The notes: generated by a model from the sequence alone, not told the origin. Shown: positions 1-8,725, counted from the stretch's first letter. The stretch is DNA of 64,000 nt from Paenibacillus sp. FSL R10-2734 (GCF_037963865.1 NZ_CP150170.1:5332001-5396000); one strand, 5' to 3'. Made by a program: numbers and translations.

Positions 1-485
1 GTATCGGCTGTGGTTTTTCCTTCCGTGCAGGTGGTTCATCCGGAGGCTTTGATATCCTGGGTTCAATTATCACTAAGTTCCGCGATTTTCCAGTTGGAAA
101 TGTAGTGGTAAGCTTAAATGGACTCGTTATCCTTGCTGCAGCCTATTTTGATAACAACTGGAACTTGGCTCTTGCATCGATGGTATCTATTTACGTAACT
201 GGTAAGGTACTGGACATGATTCATATCAGCCATTTAAAGGTAACCGTATATATAGTAACGAATCGTACTGATGAGCTCCTTCAGCATCTAATTGGACTCC
301 AGCGTGGAGTCACAAAGATTAAAACAGAAGGCGCTTATTCTCTTGTTGAAAAGGACATGCTAATGACAGTAACAACCCGCTATGAACTTGCTGAGCTGCA
401 ACGTATTATCCGCACGACAGATCCTCAAGCTTTTGTAAATATTGTTGAGACTGTTGGCGTTATGGGCTCCTTCCGAAAAAGATAA
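1..485 (+). CDS. YitT family membrane protein, 3' part
   Basis: The gene enters from the left edge; the open frame runs from base 3 without a start codon in the window. The visible part begins with a glycine/serine-rich loop (GGSSGGFDIL), typical of YitT-type membrane proteins (DUF161). One or two further hydrophobic segments follow. The last 80 or so residues match the soluble DUF2179 domain that ends this family (VTVYIVTNRTDEL, then GVTKIKTEGAYS). The molecular role of YitT proteins is not established. The first internal GTG at 105 is not the real start, because strong family sequence lies upstream of it. The family call is confident; the N-terminal half is missing. Confidence 0.85.
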   Translation, partial: IGCGFSFRAGGSSGGFDILGSIITKFRDFPVGNVVVSLNGLVILAAAYFDNNWNLALASMVSIYVTGKVLDMIHISHLKVTVYIVTNRTDELLQHLIGLQRGVTKIKTEGAYSLVEKDMLMTVTTRYELAELQRIIRTTDPQAFVNIVETVGVMGSFRKR

Positions 486-669
486 AATGGCAATAAATAG
501 TATTAAATTGGAAAATGCACCAAACACAGAATTGTGATATATTATAATCACGCAGAACCCTAACAATTTCATAAAGATTGAGATTTACCCCTCTTTTTTC
601 CAAGCACTTCGTTTTCCGATGATTACTGAATTCCATTCAGACCTATCGAAAAAGGAAAGGGTGATTTTT

Positions 670-864
670 GTGGAAATGGAAACGGTAAAGCTGTCAGCAA
701 TCGTCATGAGGTGGTATCCTGATATGATGCCGTTTCTCAAGCAGGACGAATTAAATTCCGTAATCGTTCTGCGTGACGGGCTTAGTATTCTGGAACCTGC
801 AGATGCCATGGATATCATCCACTACAGTATCTGTGAACATCAGAATTCTGCGTATCTTCAATGA
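670..864 (+). CDS. small conserved-looking hypothetical protein
   Basis: This 64-residue frame starts with GTG at 670, preceded at 8 bases by a good Shine-Dalgarno stretch (AAAGGAAAGGG, 651-661). An in-frame ATG at 619 lacks such a site. The product is soluble and mildly acidic, with methionine-rich segments and no signal peptide or membrane span. I do not recognise a family. The downstream hairpin at 892-932 could terminate it, which supports a single-gene unit between the YitT gene and the glycoside-hydrolase-like gene. Confidence 0.55.
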   Translation: MEMETVKLSAIVMRWYPDMMPFLKQDELNSVIVLRDGLSILEPADAMDIIHYSICEHQNSAYLQ

Positions 865-891
865 GTAAGCCGCAAGAGAAGTCTTGATAGT

Positions 892-942
892 TGCCGCCTT
901 AAGTTCGGCCAAGTTGCCGATTTGAGGCGGCATTTACTTTTT
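892..942 (+). terminator. rho-independent terminator after small ORF
   Basis: TGCCGCCT (892-899) pairs with AGGCGGCA (925-932); a T-rich tract follows. It lies between the small gene ending at 864 and the gene starting at 1063. Confidence 0.55.
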
Positions 943-1062
943 AACAAAACGTTTAGAATCTTTGCGTCCCGGTTAAAAACAACAAGGATGGTTTTTCAGA
1001 CCCAATCTGAGCCAACCGTTCCAATATCATTTTGGAAAAGTACATAAAGGGAGAGAATACGA

Positions 1063-2265
1063 ATGAACATCACCTGGGCACTACTGATGATGGCCTTGGG
1101 AAGTGTAGGCGTGCAACAGAACCAACATGACGCTGAAGTGGCTATCGCATTGAAGTCCGCCATGAACCCTCCTGTCATCGCACAACAAAACAATAATTCA
1201 AATGTTGCAACTCCAAATGCTACAACTGAGGCAAATGACTCGCAAAGTATGCTGCACGCAGATCCTCAGCCGGATGCACCGAAAGTAAAAGGCATCTATG
1301 TTACCGCATACAGTGCAGGTGGAGAACGAATGGAAAAGCTGCTATCTTTGCTCGACCAAACTGAACTAAATTCTATGGTCATTGACATTAAAGATGATGC
1401 TGGTTATATCACGTATAAGACCGATAATCCAGAGCTTCTGAAGCTGGGTAATCCCCAGAACTTCATTGGTGATATCAACAAGCTGATGGAAAGATTGAAG
1501 AAACATGATGTTTATCCTATTGCACGAATTGTTGTCTTTAAGGACTCTATACTCGCTAAAAAGAACCCGCAATTATCCTTTGTTAATGCAGACGGCTCAG
1601 TATGGAAAAATAAAGGCGGGGATAGCTTTGTTAATCCTTACAATGAAGATGTCTGGAAATACAATGTCGATATTGCCAAGGAAGCTGTCAAACTCGGCTT
1701 TAAAGAAATTCAATTCGACTATGTCCGCTTTCCTGAAGGATTCGAGAAACGTGCGGATACACTTAAATACACTAAATCCAGCGATTCTCGCGTAGACATC
1801 ATTTCTAATTTTGTGAAATATGCCAAAGCAGAGCTTGCTCCGCTAGGTGTTCGCGTGTCCGTAGATATTTTTGGATATGCAGCATCTGCACCTGCTGAGG
1901 GCATTGGACAGGACTTTGTTAAAATATCCAAGAATGTGGATGTCATCAGCCCGATGGTATATCCAAGTCATTATTCAACAGGATGGTTTGGTGTAAAAGA
2001 GCCAGACTTAGATCCATATGCTACCATCAAAGGCTCCATGGTTGATACGCATAAGAAGCTTGATCCACTCGGCAGCTACAAACCTATTATTCGTCCTTGG
2101 ATTCAAGACTTTACAGCAAGCTGGCTCGGGAGCGGTCATTATATTAAATACGGCAAACAACAAGTGGAAGATCAGATCCGCGCTTTAAAAGATGAAAATG
2201 TGGATGAGTTTCTGCTCTGGAACGCCAATAACCGCTATACCTCCGGCGTCGACTATGAGAAATAA
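1063..2265 (+). CDS. putative glycoside hydrolase (DUF4015/PF13200-like)
   Basis: The 400-residue protein has a short hydrophobic N-terminus, a low-complexity Asn/Thr/Ala stretch (about residues 40-75), then a TIM-barrel-like domain resembling the putative glycoside-hydrolase family PF13200. Features supporting this are VIDIKDDAGYITY near residue 106, IQFDYVRFPEG near residue 220, the DIFGY strand, and the C-terminal WIQDF and LLWNANNRYTSG segments. Such proteins are thought to act on polysaccharide outside the membrane, but substrate and activity are unproven. The ATG at 1063 has an AGGGAGAG site about 7 bases upstream. The N-terminus lacks a classical positively charged signal-peptide start, so export is uncertain. 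A terminator follows at once. Confidence 0.75.
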   Translation: MNITWALLMMALGSVGVQQNQHDAEVAIALKSAMNPPVIAQQNNNSNVATPNATTEANDSQSMLHADPQPDAPKVKGIYVTAYSAGGERMEKLLSLLDQTELNSMVIDIKDDAGYITYKTDNPELLKLGNPQNFIGDINKLMERLKKHDVYPIARIVVFKDSILAKKNPQLSFVNADGSVWKNKGGDSFVNPYNEDVWKYNVDIAKEAVKLGFKEIQFDYVRFPEGFEKRADTLKYTKSSDSRVDIISNFVKYAKAELAPLGVRVSVDIFGYAASAPAEGIGQDFVKISKNVDVISPMVYPSHYSTGWFGVKEPDLDPYATIKGSMVDTHKKLDPLGSYKPIIRPWIQDFTASWLGSGHYIKYGKQQVEDQIRALKDENVDEFLLWNANNRYTSGVDYEK

Positions 2266-2321
2266 TGTATACTGCCCTTATTATTTATAATTGAAATCAG
2301 GTATGATACAAGATACAAGAT

Positions 2322-2349
2322 AAAGGCCCGGCATCTGCCGGGTCTTTTA
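2322..2349 (+). terminator. terminator after glycoside-hydrolase-like gene
   Basis: GACCCGGCA-type stem: GCCCGGC (2326-2332) pairs with GCCGGGT (2337-2343), followed by CTTTTA. It overlaps the first ATG of the next open frame, which argues that the next gene starts further in. Confidence 0.75.
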
Positions 2350-2412
2350 ATGGAGAGAAAAGGAACTTTTACTGTAATCATTGAAAACCAACAAAGAATG
2401 AGGCAAAGAACT

Positions 2413-3786
2413 ATGATACATACCACCTCTTTAAAACAAAAGGCAGGACAATTTTTTCATATTTTATTTCCAATTCTAATTACACAGATTGCATTATCAG
2501 CGATAGCCTTCTTTGATACAAACATGTCGGGTAAATTTGGTACAGCCGATTTGGCAGGTGTGGCGATAGGAACCAGTCTCTGGATTCCTATCCAAACGGG
2601 TTTAAGTGGAATTCTTATGGGGATCACCCCCATCGTCTCCCAGCTTATAGGAAGCAAAAAAGATAAGGATGTAGCCTATCAAGTTACGCAGGGAATCTGG
2701 CTGTCACTAATCGTCTCTGTAATTGTGCTAATAATCGGCAGCCTCGCCTTATCACCTATCCTTAATTTTATGAATCTGGAGCCGACTGTAAGAGATGTTG
2801 CATTCCGCTTCCTTAGTGCGATCTCCTTCGGAATTATCCCGCTGTTTGGTTATACGGTTCTCCGTAGCTGTATAGACGCTCTTGGGCAAACGCGCGTATC
2901 TATGTTGATTACACTAATAGCCCTGCCCGTCAATGTGGGCTTGAACTACTTGCTGATCTTTGGGAAATTCGGATTCCCTCGTCTCGGTGGTGTAGGAGCT
3001 GGTGTGGCATCCGCCATCACCTACTGGGTAATATTCTCTGTTGCCCTGCTGTTCATTTATCGAGCTAAAACATTTGCTAACCTTAGAATCTTCCGAAAGT
3101 TTTATTTTATATCGCTAAAAAGCTTCAAAGACCTATTGAAGATCGGCGTACCTATCGGCTTTTCGATTTTTTTTGAAACTGCGGTCTTCTCCGCCGTAAC
3201 CTTGTTGATGAGTCGATTCGATACCGTAACGATTGCAGCTCATCAAGCTGCCATTAATTTTGCAACTACGTTATATATGATTCCGCTTAGTATCTGTATG
3301 AGTCTTACCATTCTAGTCGGCTTCGAGACCGGATCTGGCAGACAAAAGGATGCCCGTCAATATGCCATAATGGGAATTGGACTTGCGGCTATACTATCCC
3401 TGGCAACAGCACTCCTGCTTTTATTCGCTGGTCACCATGTTGCTGGTTTATACTCTGATGAGCCTGATGTCATTTCATTAATTCAGCACTTCTTGATCTA
3501 TGCGATCTTCTTCCAGATCTCCGATGCGATTGCCACACCTACGCAAGGAGCGCTACGTGGATATAAAGATGTTAACCCAGCCTTCATAATTTGTTTTATA
3601 GCTTATTGGATTATAGGGCTCCCCACTGGTTATGTGCTTGCAACTTACACTGAGTTAGGAGCATACGGCTATTGGATCGGACTTATCACTGGTCTTGCCA
3701 TCGGCGCCATTCTACTCTTGTCTCGGCTTGTCAAAGTTCAACGACGGTATGCCACACAACATGCTGACGCTCAACCACATCAATAA
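2413..3786 (+). CDS. MATE family efflux transporter
   Basis: A 457-residue inner-membrane protein with about twelve hydrophobic segments and the internal two-fold pattern of MATE exporters. Typical MATE motifs include FFDTNMSGKFGTADLAGVA near the start and the later SRFDTVTIAAHQAAINFA segment. MATE proteins expel cationic drugs or metabolites using sodium or proton gradients; the substrate here cannot be read. I chose ATG 2413 because GAGG lies 9 bases upstream and the length then equals the family norm. In-frame ATGs at 2398 and 2350 are alternatives, but 2350 lies inside the preceding terminator and lacks a ribosome site. It appears to be monocistronic. Confidence 0.85.
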   Translation: MIHTTSLKQKAGQFFHILFPILITQIALSAIAFFDTNMSGKFGTADLAGVAIGTSLWIPIQTGLSGILMGITPIVSQLIGSKKDKDVAYQVTQGIWLSLIVSVIVLIIGSLALSPILNFMNLEPTVRDVAFRFLSAISFGIIPLFGYTVLRSCIDALGQTRVSMLITLIALPVNVGLNYLLIFGKFGFPRLGGVGAGVASAITYWVIFSVALLFIYRAKTFANLRIFRKFYFISLKSFKDLLKIGVPIGFSIFFETAVFSAVTLLMSRFDTVTIAAHQAAINFATTLYMIPLSICMSLTILVGFETGSGRQKDARQYAIMGIGLAAILSLATALLLLFAGHHVAGLYSDEPDVISLIQHFLIYAIFFQISDAIATPTQGALRGYKDVNPAFIICFIAYWIIGLPTGYVLATYTELGAYGYWIGLITGLAIGAILLLSRLVKVQRRYATQHADAQPHQ

Positions 3787-3803
3787 AAATCAATAGTACA
3801 CAA

Positions 3804-3839
3804 AAAAGGAACAGCACGAATCTCGCAGCTGTTCCTTTT
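3804..3839. terminator. bidirectional terminator between MATE gene and pfkA
   Basis: AAAAGGAACAGC pairs with GCTGTTCCTTTT around a short loop. A-run on the left and T-run on the right let it serve both converging genes. Confidence 0.85.
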
Positions 3840-3853
3840 GTATGTGTAGTTAA

Positions 3854-4825
3854 TTATTGAGATAGACGGGATGCAAGCTCGTACATCTCTACATCAAAGT
3901 CCTTCTTCGTATTCACAACAAGATCAATATCGGTAAGTACTAGCTCACCCTTGATAATACCGCAACCTTTTCCGGATTCACCTTCAATTAGCTTACGAAC
4001 AGCGAAATCACCAAGACGGCTAGCTAGATTACGGTCGCCAGGTGTTGGTGTTCCTCCACGTTGAATATGTCCAAGAACAGTAACACGTGCATCCAGAGAA
4101 GCATGACGGTCCTTAAGCGCTTGAGCTACATCTTCGCCTTTACCAACACCTTCTGCAACAATTACAATACTGTGACGTTTACCTTTGATAAAATTGTCAC
4201 GCATCCGATCAGCAACTTCATTCAAATCATACGGCATTTCTGGTACAAGAATCGTTTCTGCACCGGATGCCAGTCCTGCGTGAAGCGCGATGTCTCCACA
4301 GTGACGACCCATAACCTCTACAATTGAAGAGCGCTCGTGAGAGGACATTGTGTCACGCAATTTGTTAATGGCGTCAACAACGACACCAACTGCTGTATCA
4401 AATCCAATAGTGTAGTCTGTATAAGAAATATCGTTATCAATCGTACCCGGCAAAGCCATTGTCTTGATTCCAAGTTTACTTAGTTTATTCGCACCTTTAT
4501 AAGAACCATCTCCACCGATAACTACTAGGCCATCGATGCCCATTTCATTAAGGATTTCTGCTCCTTTTTGCTGACCTTCTGGCTTCGTGAACTCCAGACA
4601 TCTTGCGGATTGCAGAATGGTACCTCCGCGTTGAATAATGTCACCTACACTGCGGATATCCATTGGGAAAATATCGCGATTCAGAAGTCCTTGATAACCA
4701 CGCTGCACACCATAGACTTCAATACCGTAATAAATTGCGCTTCTTACAACCGCACGAACTGCAGCGTTCATACCTTGTGAATCTCCACCACTAGTCAGTA
4801 CTGCAATTTTTTTGATTTTTGACAT
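3854..4825 (-). CDS. pfkA: ATP-dependent 6-phosphofructokinase
   Basis: PfkA phosphorylates fructose 6-phosphate to fructose 1,6-bisphosphate in glycolysis. The 323-residue product has the full family pattern: nucleotide loop TSGGD at residues 11-15, IGGDGS at 103-108, PGTIDND at 126-132 with the catalytic aspartate (D130), MGRHCGDIA, and GHIQRGG near the C-terminus. The start is the ATG at 4825 with AAGGAGG about 7 bases upstream; a 12-residue extension to 4861 would place the ribosome site inside the coding region. In many Bacillales pfkA sits beside accA or pyk; here it stands alone beside ytpB, so it may be an extra copy. The usual proline of the GGDxPGMN loop is glutamine (Q17). Confidence 0.93.
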   Translation of the reverse strand: MSKIKKIAVLTSGGDSQGMNAAVRAVVRSAIYYGIEVYGVQRGYQGLLNRDIFPMDIRSVGDIIQRGGTILQSARCLEFTKPEGQQKGAEILNEMGIDGLVVIGGDGSYKGANKLSKLGIKTMALPGTIDNDISYTDYTIGFDTAVGVVVDAINKLRDTMSSHERSSIVEVMGRHCGDIALHAGLASGAETILVPEMPYDLNEVADRMRDNFIKGKRHSIVIVAEGVGKGEDVAQALKDRHASLDARVTVLGHIQRGGTPTPGDRNLASRLGDFAVRKLIEGESGKGCGIIKGELVLTDIDLVVNTKKDFDVEMYELASRLSQ

Positions 4826-4891
4826 TCTGTTGTTCCTCCTTAATGTTGTGCAATGCCCCATCCCACTTATAGGTGAAGCTTCGCAATAATG

Positions 4892-5989
4892 TTACAGAAA
4901 ACGATTGCGTATCCAGCGGCTATTAGCGAAGAAGAACAGCCTGGTAAGCGGACTTCCTCTCATTAGGCTCTTAGACACAGTGCGAACTTCCCGCTGTTCG
5001 CTAACTTTCGGATCGGATAAATAAAGTGCCAGCAATCCCTCAATCACCATACGATGCATGGATGACTCTGGAAGTTCACGTACATCCTTCCGGGCCCACT
5101 CAACCATGGAAGCGATGCGACTAAGCATCGTATCCGTGTTGTCATAATAATTGCAGAAATTAAGATCTCCGCCTGCTCGGTCCTCTTCCTGATCAATTAA
5201 ATAATCCAGCATAATATGCAACCCACACACATGTGGAAAGTATGCAGCACGGATCGATTCCGAAGAAGATTTACTTAGCTTCGGATCACAAGCGGATAGA
5301 AACAGCATAAATACGCCTAACGTAGAACCCGTCGCAGCCGCAAACTCGTTCCAATGCAGATGCGGAGCACGGCTGCCCTGCTGCTCCCACCATTCCTTCA
5401 GGGCGATTTCCCTGAGTTCCGGGCGGATATGCTTATATACCTGCAAATCTGTATACAGCACTGCCAAATCACGGATCTCCGCTGCAGCAGCGGCATAACC
5501 TGGCAACAATGAGATCATCTCTTGGCATTTCCGAACCAGCCTGTACAAATATCCACCGTCATTCTGTTCATCACGAAGCGCATAATAATTAACAGGATCA
5601 GCGTTTGGATCAATGGCATCCAGCATAGATTGATGCAGTAGCCTGAAATCTGCAGGATCAAGCGAAGTACTGCGATCACATAAGTTATCTAGATAATCAC
5701 TGATAGTTTGATAAGCAACAATAAGCGGAATAAGTATATGTCTCATCGATAAATTGCCGGCGGCATAAATACCTCCACCTATGCAATGAAACTCCTTCGT
5801 CTCAATGCTGGCAAGTGCTTGCTTCCGGAGCTCGGGATCGGGAATCCCATTCGCATCTTGGCGCCAGAAGTTTAGACATTCTCTCACTTCAGGCAGCACG
5901 TACTTATAGACCCTGTTCATGAGCCCAATAGGACCACGCGGGCTAAGGTAACGGCCTTGCTCTAATTCACTCAATGATAGTGCCTCCAC
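4892..5989 (-). CDS. ytpB: tetraprenyl-beta-curcumene synthase family (DUF2600/YtpB)
   Basis: The 365-residue protein belongs to DUF2600. Its characterised Bacillus subtilis member YtpB cyclises a C35 prenyl diphosphate to tetraprenyl-beta-curcumene, a step towards sesquarterpenes. An aspartate-rich motif DYLDNLCD lies at residues 98-105, and a second acidic cluster LDYLIDQEED near residue 260; both are candidate magnesium-diphosphate ligands. It is soluble and all-helical by composition. The start is GTG 5989 with AAGGAGA about 7 bases upstream. pfkA lies 66 bases downstream on the same strand with its own ribosome site, so they may be cotranscribed. Its cyclase partner SqhC is not in this window. 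Confidence 0.88.
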   Translation of the reverse strand: MEALSLSELEQGRYLSPRGPIGLMNRVYKYVLPEVRECLNFWRQDANGIPDPELRKQALASIETKEFHCIGGGIYAAGNLSMRHILIPLIVAYQTISDYLDNLCDRSTSLDPADFRLLHQSMLDAIDPNADPVNYYALRDEQNDGGYLYRLVRKCQEMISLLPGYAAAAAEIRDLAVLYTDLQVYKHIRPELREIALKEWWEQQGSRAPHLHWNEFAAATGSTLGVFMLFLSACDPKLSKSSSESIRAAYFPHVCGLHIMLDYLIDQEEDRAGGDLNFCNYYDNTDTMLSRIASMVEWARKDVRELPESSMHRMVIEGLLALYLSDPKVSEQREVRTVSKSLMRGSPLTRLFFFANSRWIRNRFL

Positions 5990-6165
5990 ATTGTTGTCTC
6001 CTTATCCAAATCACCACTTATTATAATATGATCAGACGTATTTGTACAAACAACAAAATCACTTTCGTAAAATCATGAAAGATTCAGAAATAACGCAATT
6101 CAAGAATAAATCCTTTTGAGAGCCCTTTACTCTCGATGAAATATAAACTTCTCCTCATTACTTTA

Positions 6166-6174
6166 TGCTATACT
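6166..6174 (+). promoter_or_regulatory. extended -10 promoter element for MFS gene
   Basis: TGCTATACT is a consensus-like extended -10 (TGnTATAAT) 33 bases before the ATG at 6208. No good -35 is visible. Confidence 0.45.
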
Positions 6175-6207
6175 AGGCATATTTGAATTTCAGAGGAGTG
6201 CAATTTC

Positions 6208-7455
6208 ATGTTTTCAAAACGGACCGGCAGCCCTTACAGTGATCAAAATTGGCTTCGTTCCTTTCTTTTTACGATTTATGGCACTAGCGTTCTTGTAGTA
6301 TCATACTTTCCTTTATTCTACACACATTTAGGATTTAGCAGTTCTCAGGTGGGCTACTTGTATTCCCTCGGTCCTCTTATCTCCATCCTATCTAATCTCT
6401 TCTGGAGTATGATGAGCGATAAGCTAGGTACCATCCGAAAAATCATGTTTATTTTGCTCGCAGGGCAATTAGTAACCGGACTTTTATTAGCCAGAGCGAC
6501 CGAATTTTCTTCCGTTATGCTTATTTTGTCCTTCTTCTACTTCTTCTATTACCCTGTTTTTCCGCTTGCTGATACAATGGCCATCAAAATTGCCGAACGA
6601 CACGGGCGAAACTTCATTACAATTCGTGTATTTGGCTCGTTAGGCTATTCTTTCTTTGCTTTAACAGTCGGTTATGCACTAAGAGCCTTAGGAGCTACCT
6701 GGAGTCTTACGCTGTGTATAATTATCATTATAATAGCGCTTCTAATTACACTTGGCCTAAAGGATGTCAAAAAGTCCGTTTCAGAGCATTCGGATCAGAA
6801 AGCTCTTACCGACGAACCTGGCAAAAAAGAGCACGGGCTAAAAGATATTCTTTTGCAAAAAGAGGTATTGTGGTTCTTCGGCTGTGTCTTTGTACTCGCA
6901 CTGGGTCATAGAATGAACGAAGCTTTTCTCACCATCAGTTTAAAGAACCTGGGCGCTGGTGAGGAAGTGATCGGCTGGGCATTACTAGCCTCAGCACTAA
7001 GTGAAATCCCTGTATTATTTATACTCGGCAAATACGGCGACAAATTTAAAGAACTGCCCTTATTAGTTTTAGCTAGTCTCATGTATGCCATTCGTTTTCT
7101 ACTAATGGCACTCGCCGATCATCCAGGCTCGATAATCGCGATTCAAGCCTTGCATAGCCTGACATTCGGCATCTTTTTCGTAACATCTGTCCGTTATATC
7201 ACTCGGATTATTCCTGATCGTCTCAGAGCTACAGGTCTTGCCATCTACACAGTTGTTTGGTCAAGCGCAGCTGGACTTCTAAGTGGTACATTTGGTGGAA
7301 TGATCTATCAAGAAGCTGGACGCTTCACTTTTTATATAGTAGCAGTTGGCTTCAGCCTTCTTGCCTTGGTAGGTTTTTTAGGACAACATTTATTGGATAT
7401 CAATCGAGATTCGATTCGTTATTTCAAGAAAAGAGACAAAAAAACTTCACTATAA
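6208..7455 (+). CDS. MFS transporter (MFS_1-like/PPP type)
   Basis: A 415-residue twelve-helix carrier. The N-terminal half carries DKLGTIRKIMFILLAGQ between helices 2 and 3, the usual MFS signature position, and a charged central loop (about residues 190-215) separates the halves. The pattern (NWLRSFLFTIYGTSVLVVSYFPLFYTHLGFS) resembles the group holding phenylpropionate and nucleoside/sugar proton symporters, but the substrate cannot be read. The ATG at 6208 has AGAGGAG about 8 bases upstream. The gene is monocistronic: its own promoter precedes it and a strong terminator follows 14 bases after the stop. Confidence 0.8.
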   Translation: MFSKRTGSPYSDQNWLRSFLFTIYGTSVLVVSYFPLFYTHLGFSSSQVGYLYSLGPLISILSNLFWSMMSDKLGTIRKIMFILLAGQLVTGLLLARATEFSSVMLILSFFYFFYYPVFPLADTMAIKIAERHGRNFITIRVFGSLGYSFFALTVGYALRALGATWSLTLCIIIIIIALLITLGLKDVKKSVSEHSDQKALTDEPGKKEHGLKDILLQKEVLWFFGCVFVLALGHRMNEAFLTISLKNLGAGEEVIGWALLASALSEIPVLFILGKYGDKFKELPLLVLASLMYAIRFLLMALADHPGSIIAIQALHSLTFGIFFVTSVRYITRIIPDRLRATGLAIYTVVWSSAAGLLSGTFGGMIYQEAGRFTFYIVAVGFSLLALVGFLGQHLLDINRDSIRYFKKRDKKTSL

Positions 7456-7468
7456 AAGAACATATAGA

Positions 7469-7516
7469 AAAGGTCTTTGCTGTCCCTTTCACTAGGGAAT
7501 GCAAAGACCTTTTTAT
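7469..7516 (+). terminator. terminator after MFS gene
   Basis: AAAAGGTCTTTGC pairs with GCAAAGACCTTTTT, with a smaller CCCT/AGGG stem in the loop. Confidence 0.85.
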
Positions 7517-7562
7517 TTAAGTTGAAGTCTATTAAAAGCAAAAAAACGCCTGACGGTGCTGA

Positions 7563-7873
7563 CTCGTTTACGTTACCGGCGGCACATTGTGTTCGGTTTT
7601 TCGCATATATTCGGCTCGTTTACGTTACCGGCGGAACATTGTATTCGGTTTTTCGCATACATTTGACTCGTTTACGTTACCAGCAGCACATTGTATTCGG
7701 TTTTTCGCATACATTCGGCTCGTTTACGTTACCGGCGGCACTTGTGTTCGGTTTTTCGCATACATTCGGCTCGCTTACGTCACCGGCGGCATATTGTGTT
7801 CGATTTTTCGCATACATTCGGCTCGTTTACGTTACCGGCGGCACATTATATTCGGTTTTTCACATACATTTGT
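7563..7873. repeat. six-copy 52-bp intergenic tandem repeat
   Basis: Six head-to-tail copies start at 7563, 7615, 7667, 7719, 7770 and 7822, with spacings 52, 52, 52, 51 and 52. Each unit carries CTCGTTTACGTTACCGGCGG, then a TTCGGTTTTTCGCATACATT block. Copies differ by only a few substitutions and one deletion. Since 52 is not a multiple of three, the array has overlapping stop-free frames, but none has a ribosome site and none is a believable gene. The 660-base gap between 7455 and 8115 holds this array, flanking terminators and nothing else I can support. Confidence 0.95.
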
Positions 7874-8001
7874 CCGTAAGCTCGACTAAAACATGCATTT
7901 CGGAGGATATAATGTCCGCTCGCTTTTTAGAATCTGACGGATGATTCCTCTTTTTTCGGAGTTATCCACATTTTTTTGTATTGTATAATTTCCTAAACAA
8001 T

Positions 8002-8032
8002 AAAAAAACACAGTTCTCGAAAGAACTGTGTT
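8002..8032 (-). terminator. terminator of cold-shock gene
   Basis: ACACAGTTCT pairs with AGAACTGTGT around CGAA. The A-run on its left becomes a T-run on the minus strand. Confidence 0.85.
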
Positions 8033-8114
8033 CTATAGTTGGTAACCACTCTTGCAAGGGCTTGCCAAGTAAATTATATATTTATAGCAGACAGCTTAAC
8101 TGTCATGCCGTTTC

Positions 8115-8312
8115 TTATAATTTTACTACGTTTTCAGCTTGCGGTCCACGATTACCATCAGTGATATCGAATTCAACTTCTTGACCTTCGTCCAAAGTTT
8201 TGAATCCATCACCTTGAATTGCTGAGAAGTGTACGAATACATCTTCGCCGCCTTCTACTTGTAGAAAACCATAACCTTTTTCTGCGTTAAACCATTTTAC
8301 TGTACCTTTCAA
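8115..8312 (-). CDS. cold-shock protein (CspA/CspB family)
   Basis: A 65-residue single cold-shock domain. The RNA-binding motifs KGYGFL (residues 12-17) and VFVHFSAI (25-32) are intact, and the protein ends with the usual PQAENV segment. Such proteins bind single-stranded RNA and DNA as chaperones of translation. The start is TTG 8312, placed 7 bases after a strong TAGGAGGT site; the coding sequence begins KGTVKWFNAEKGYG as in all family members. It is monocistronic, with its own promoter at 8359-8387 and terminator at 8002-8032. Confidence 0.96.
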   Translation of the reverse strand: MKGTVKWFNAEKGYGFLQVEGGEDVFVHFSAIQGDGFKTLDEGQEVEFDITDGNRGPQAENVVKL

Positions 8313-8335
8313 TTAAACAACCTCCTAAAAATAAC

Positions 8336-8387
8336 CGCCATATATGGCGTATGCCTATATTATACTGCAATCTTCTGTTCAAATCAA
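8336..8387 (-). promoter_or_regulatory. promoter and 5'-leader palindrome of csp gene
   Basis: On the minus strand TTGATT (8387-8382), a 17-base spacer and TATAAT (8364-8359) form a good sigma-A promoter. The predicted start near 8352 places the palindrome CGCCATATATGGCG (8336-8349) at the extreme 5' end of a leader of about 40 bases. That hairpin could govern mRNA stability or be an operator; this is inference. Confidence 0.75.
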
Positions 8388-8479
8388 TATTTTCGAGCCC
8401 TTAATATGTGATTTAATTTGCTTTTCCCTTCTCCAGTGCGTTATCATTGAGCCAAAAGCCAAAAATCGCCAGGGTGGTA

Positions 8480-8719
8480 ATGATAATGATCAAAAAACAT
8501 GAAATATACAAAACAGACAAATGGAATATGATGACGGTAGAAGTTCAAGGCCGCTATATTGTACTCCGCGAAATCTCCGATCAATGGGGAGAAGAAACAC
8601 ATACCTTCCTTAGCCGTCCAGCTATGATGCAGTGGGTGAACAACCGATTCAACAAAGAATCTTATAAAGATAATGAAGAAGAGTACAAAAATATTATCGC
8701 AGCTTTCAAACAGGTCTAA
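8480..8719 (+). CDS. small conserved hypothetical protein
   Basis: The reading frame gives a 79-residue soluble, charged protein (KKHEIYKTDKWNMMTVEV, later RPAMMQWVNNRFNKESY). I do not know its family. Start choice is between ATG 8480 and ATG 8486, both after a weak AGGGTGG site at 8471-8477; the longer frame from 8447 has no ribosome site. The next gene begins 6 bases after its stop, so the two are probably translated together. Codon pattern and strand fit a real gene. Confidence 0.6.
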   Translation: MIMIKKHEIYKTDKWNMMTVEVQGRYIVLREISDQWGEETHTFLSRPAMMQWVNNRFNKESYKDNEEEYKNIIAAFKQV

Positions 8720-8725
8720 CAGAAT

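Noticed and set aside
7563..7873. CRISPR array
   Set aside because: The whole 52-bp unit repeats; there are no unique spacers and no cas genes.
7911..7943. Ten-residue frame after GGAGG downstream of the tandem array
   Set aside because: It has a fair ribosome site but is too short to support without conservation or expression data.
7477..7944. Three overlapping stop-free frames across the 52-bp array
   Set aside because: They arise because the unit is not a multiple of three and has no stops. None has a ribosome site or non-repeat similarity.
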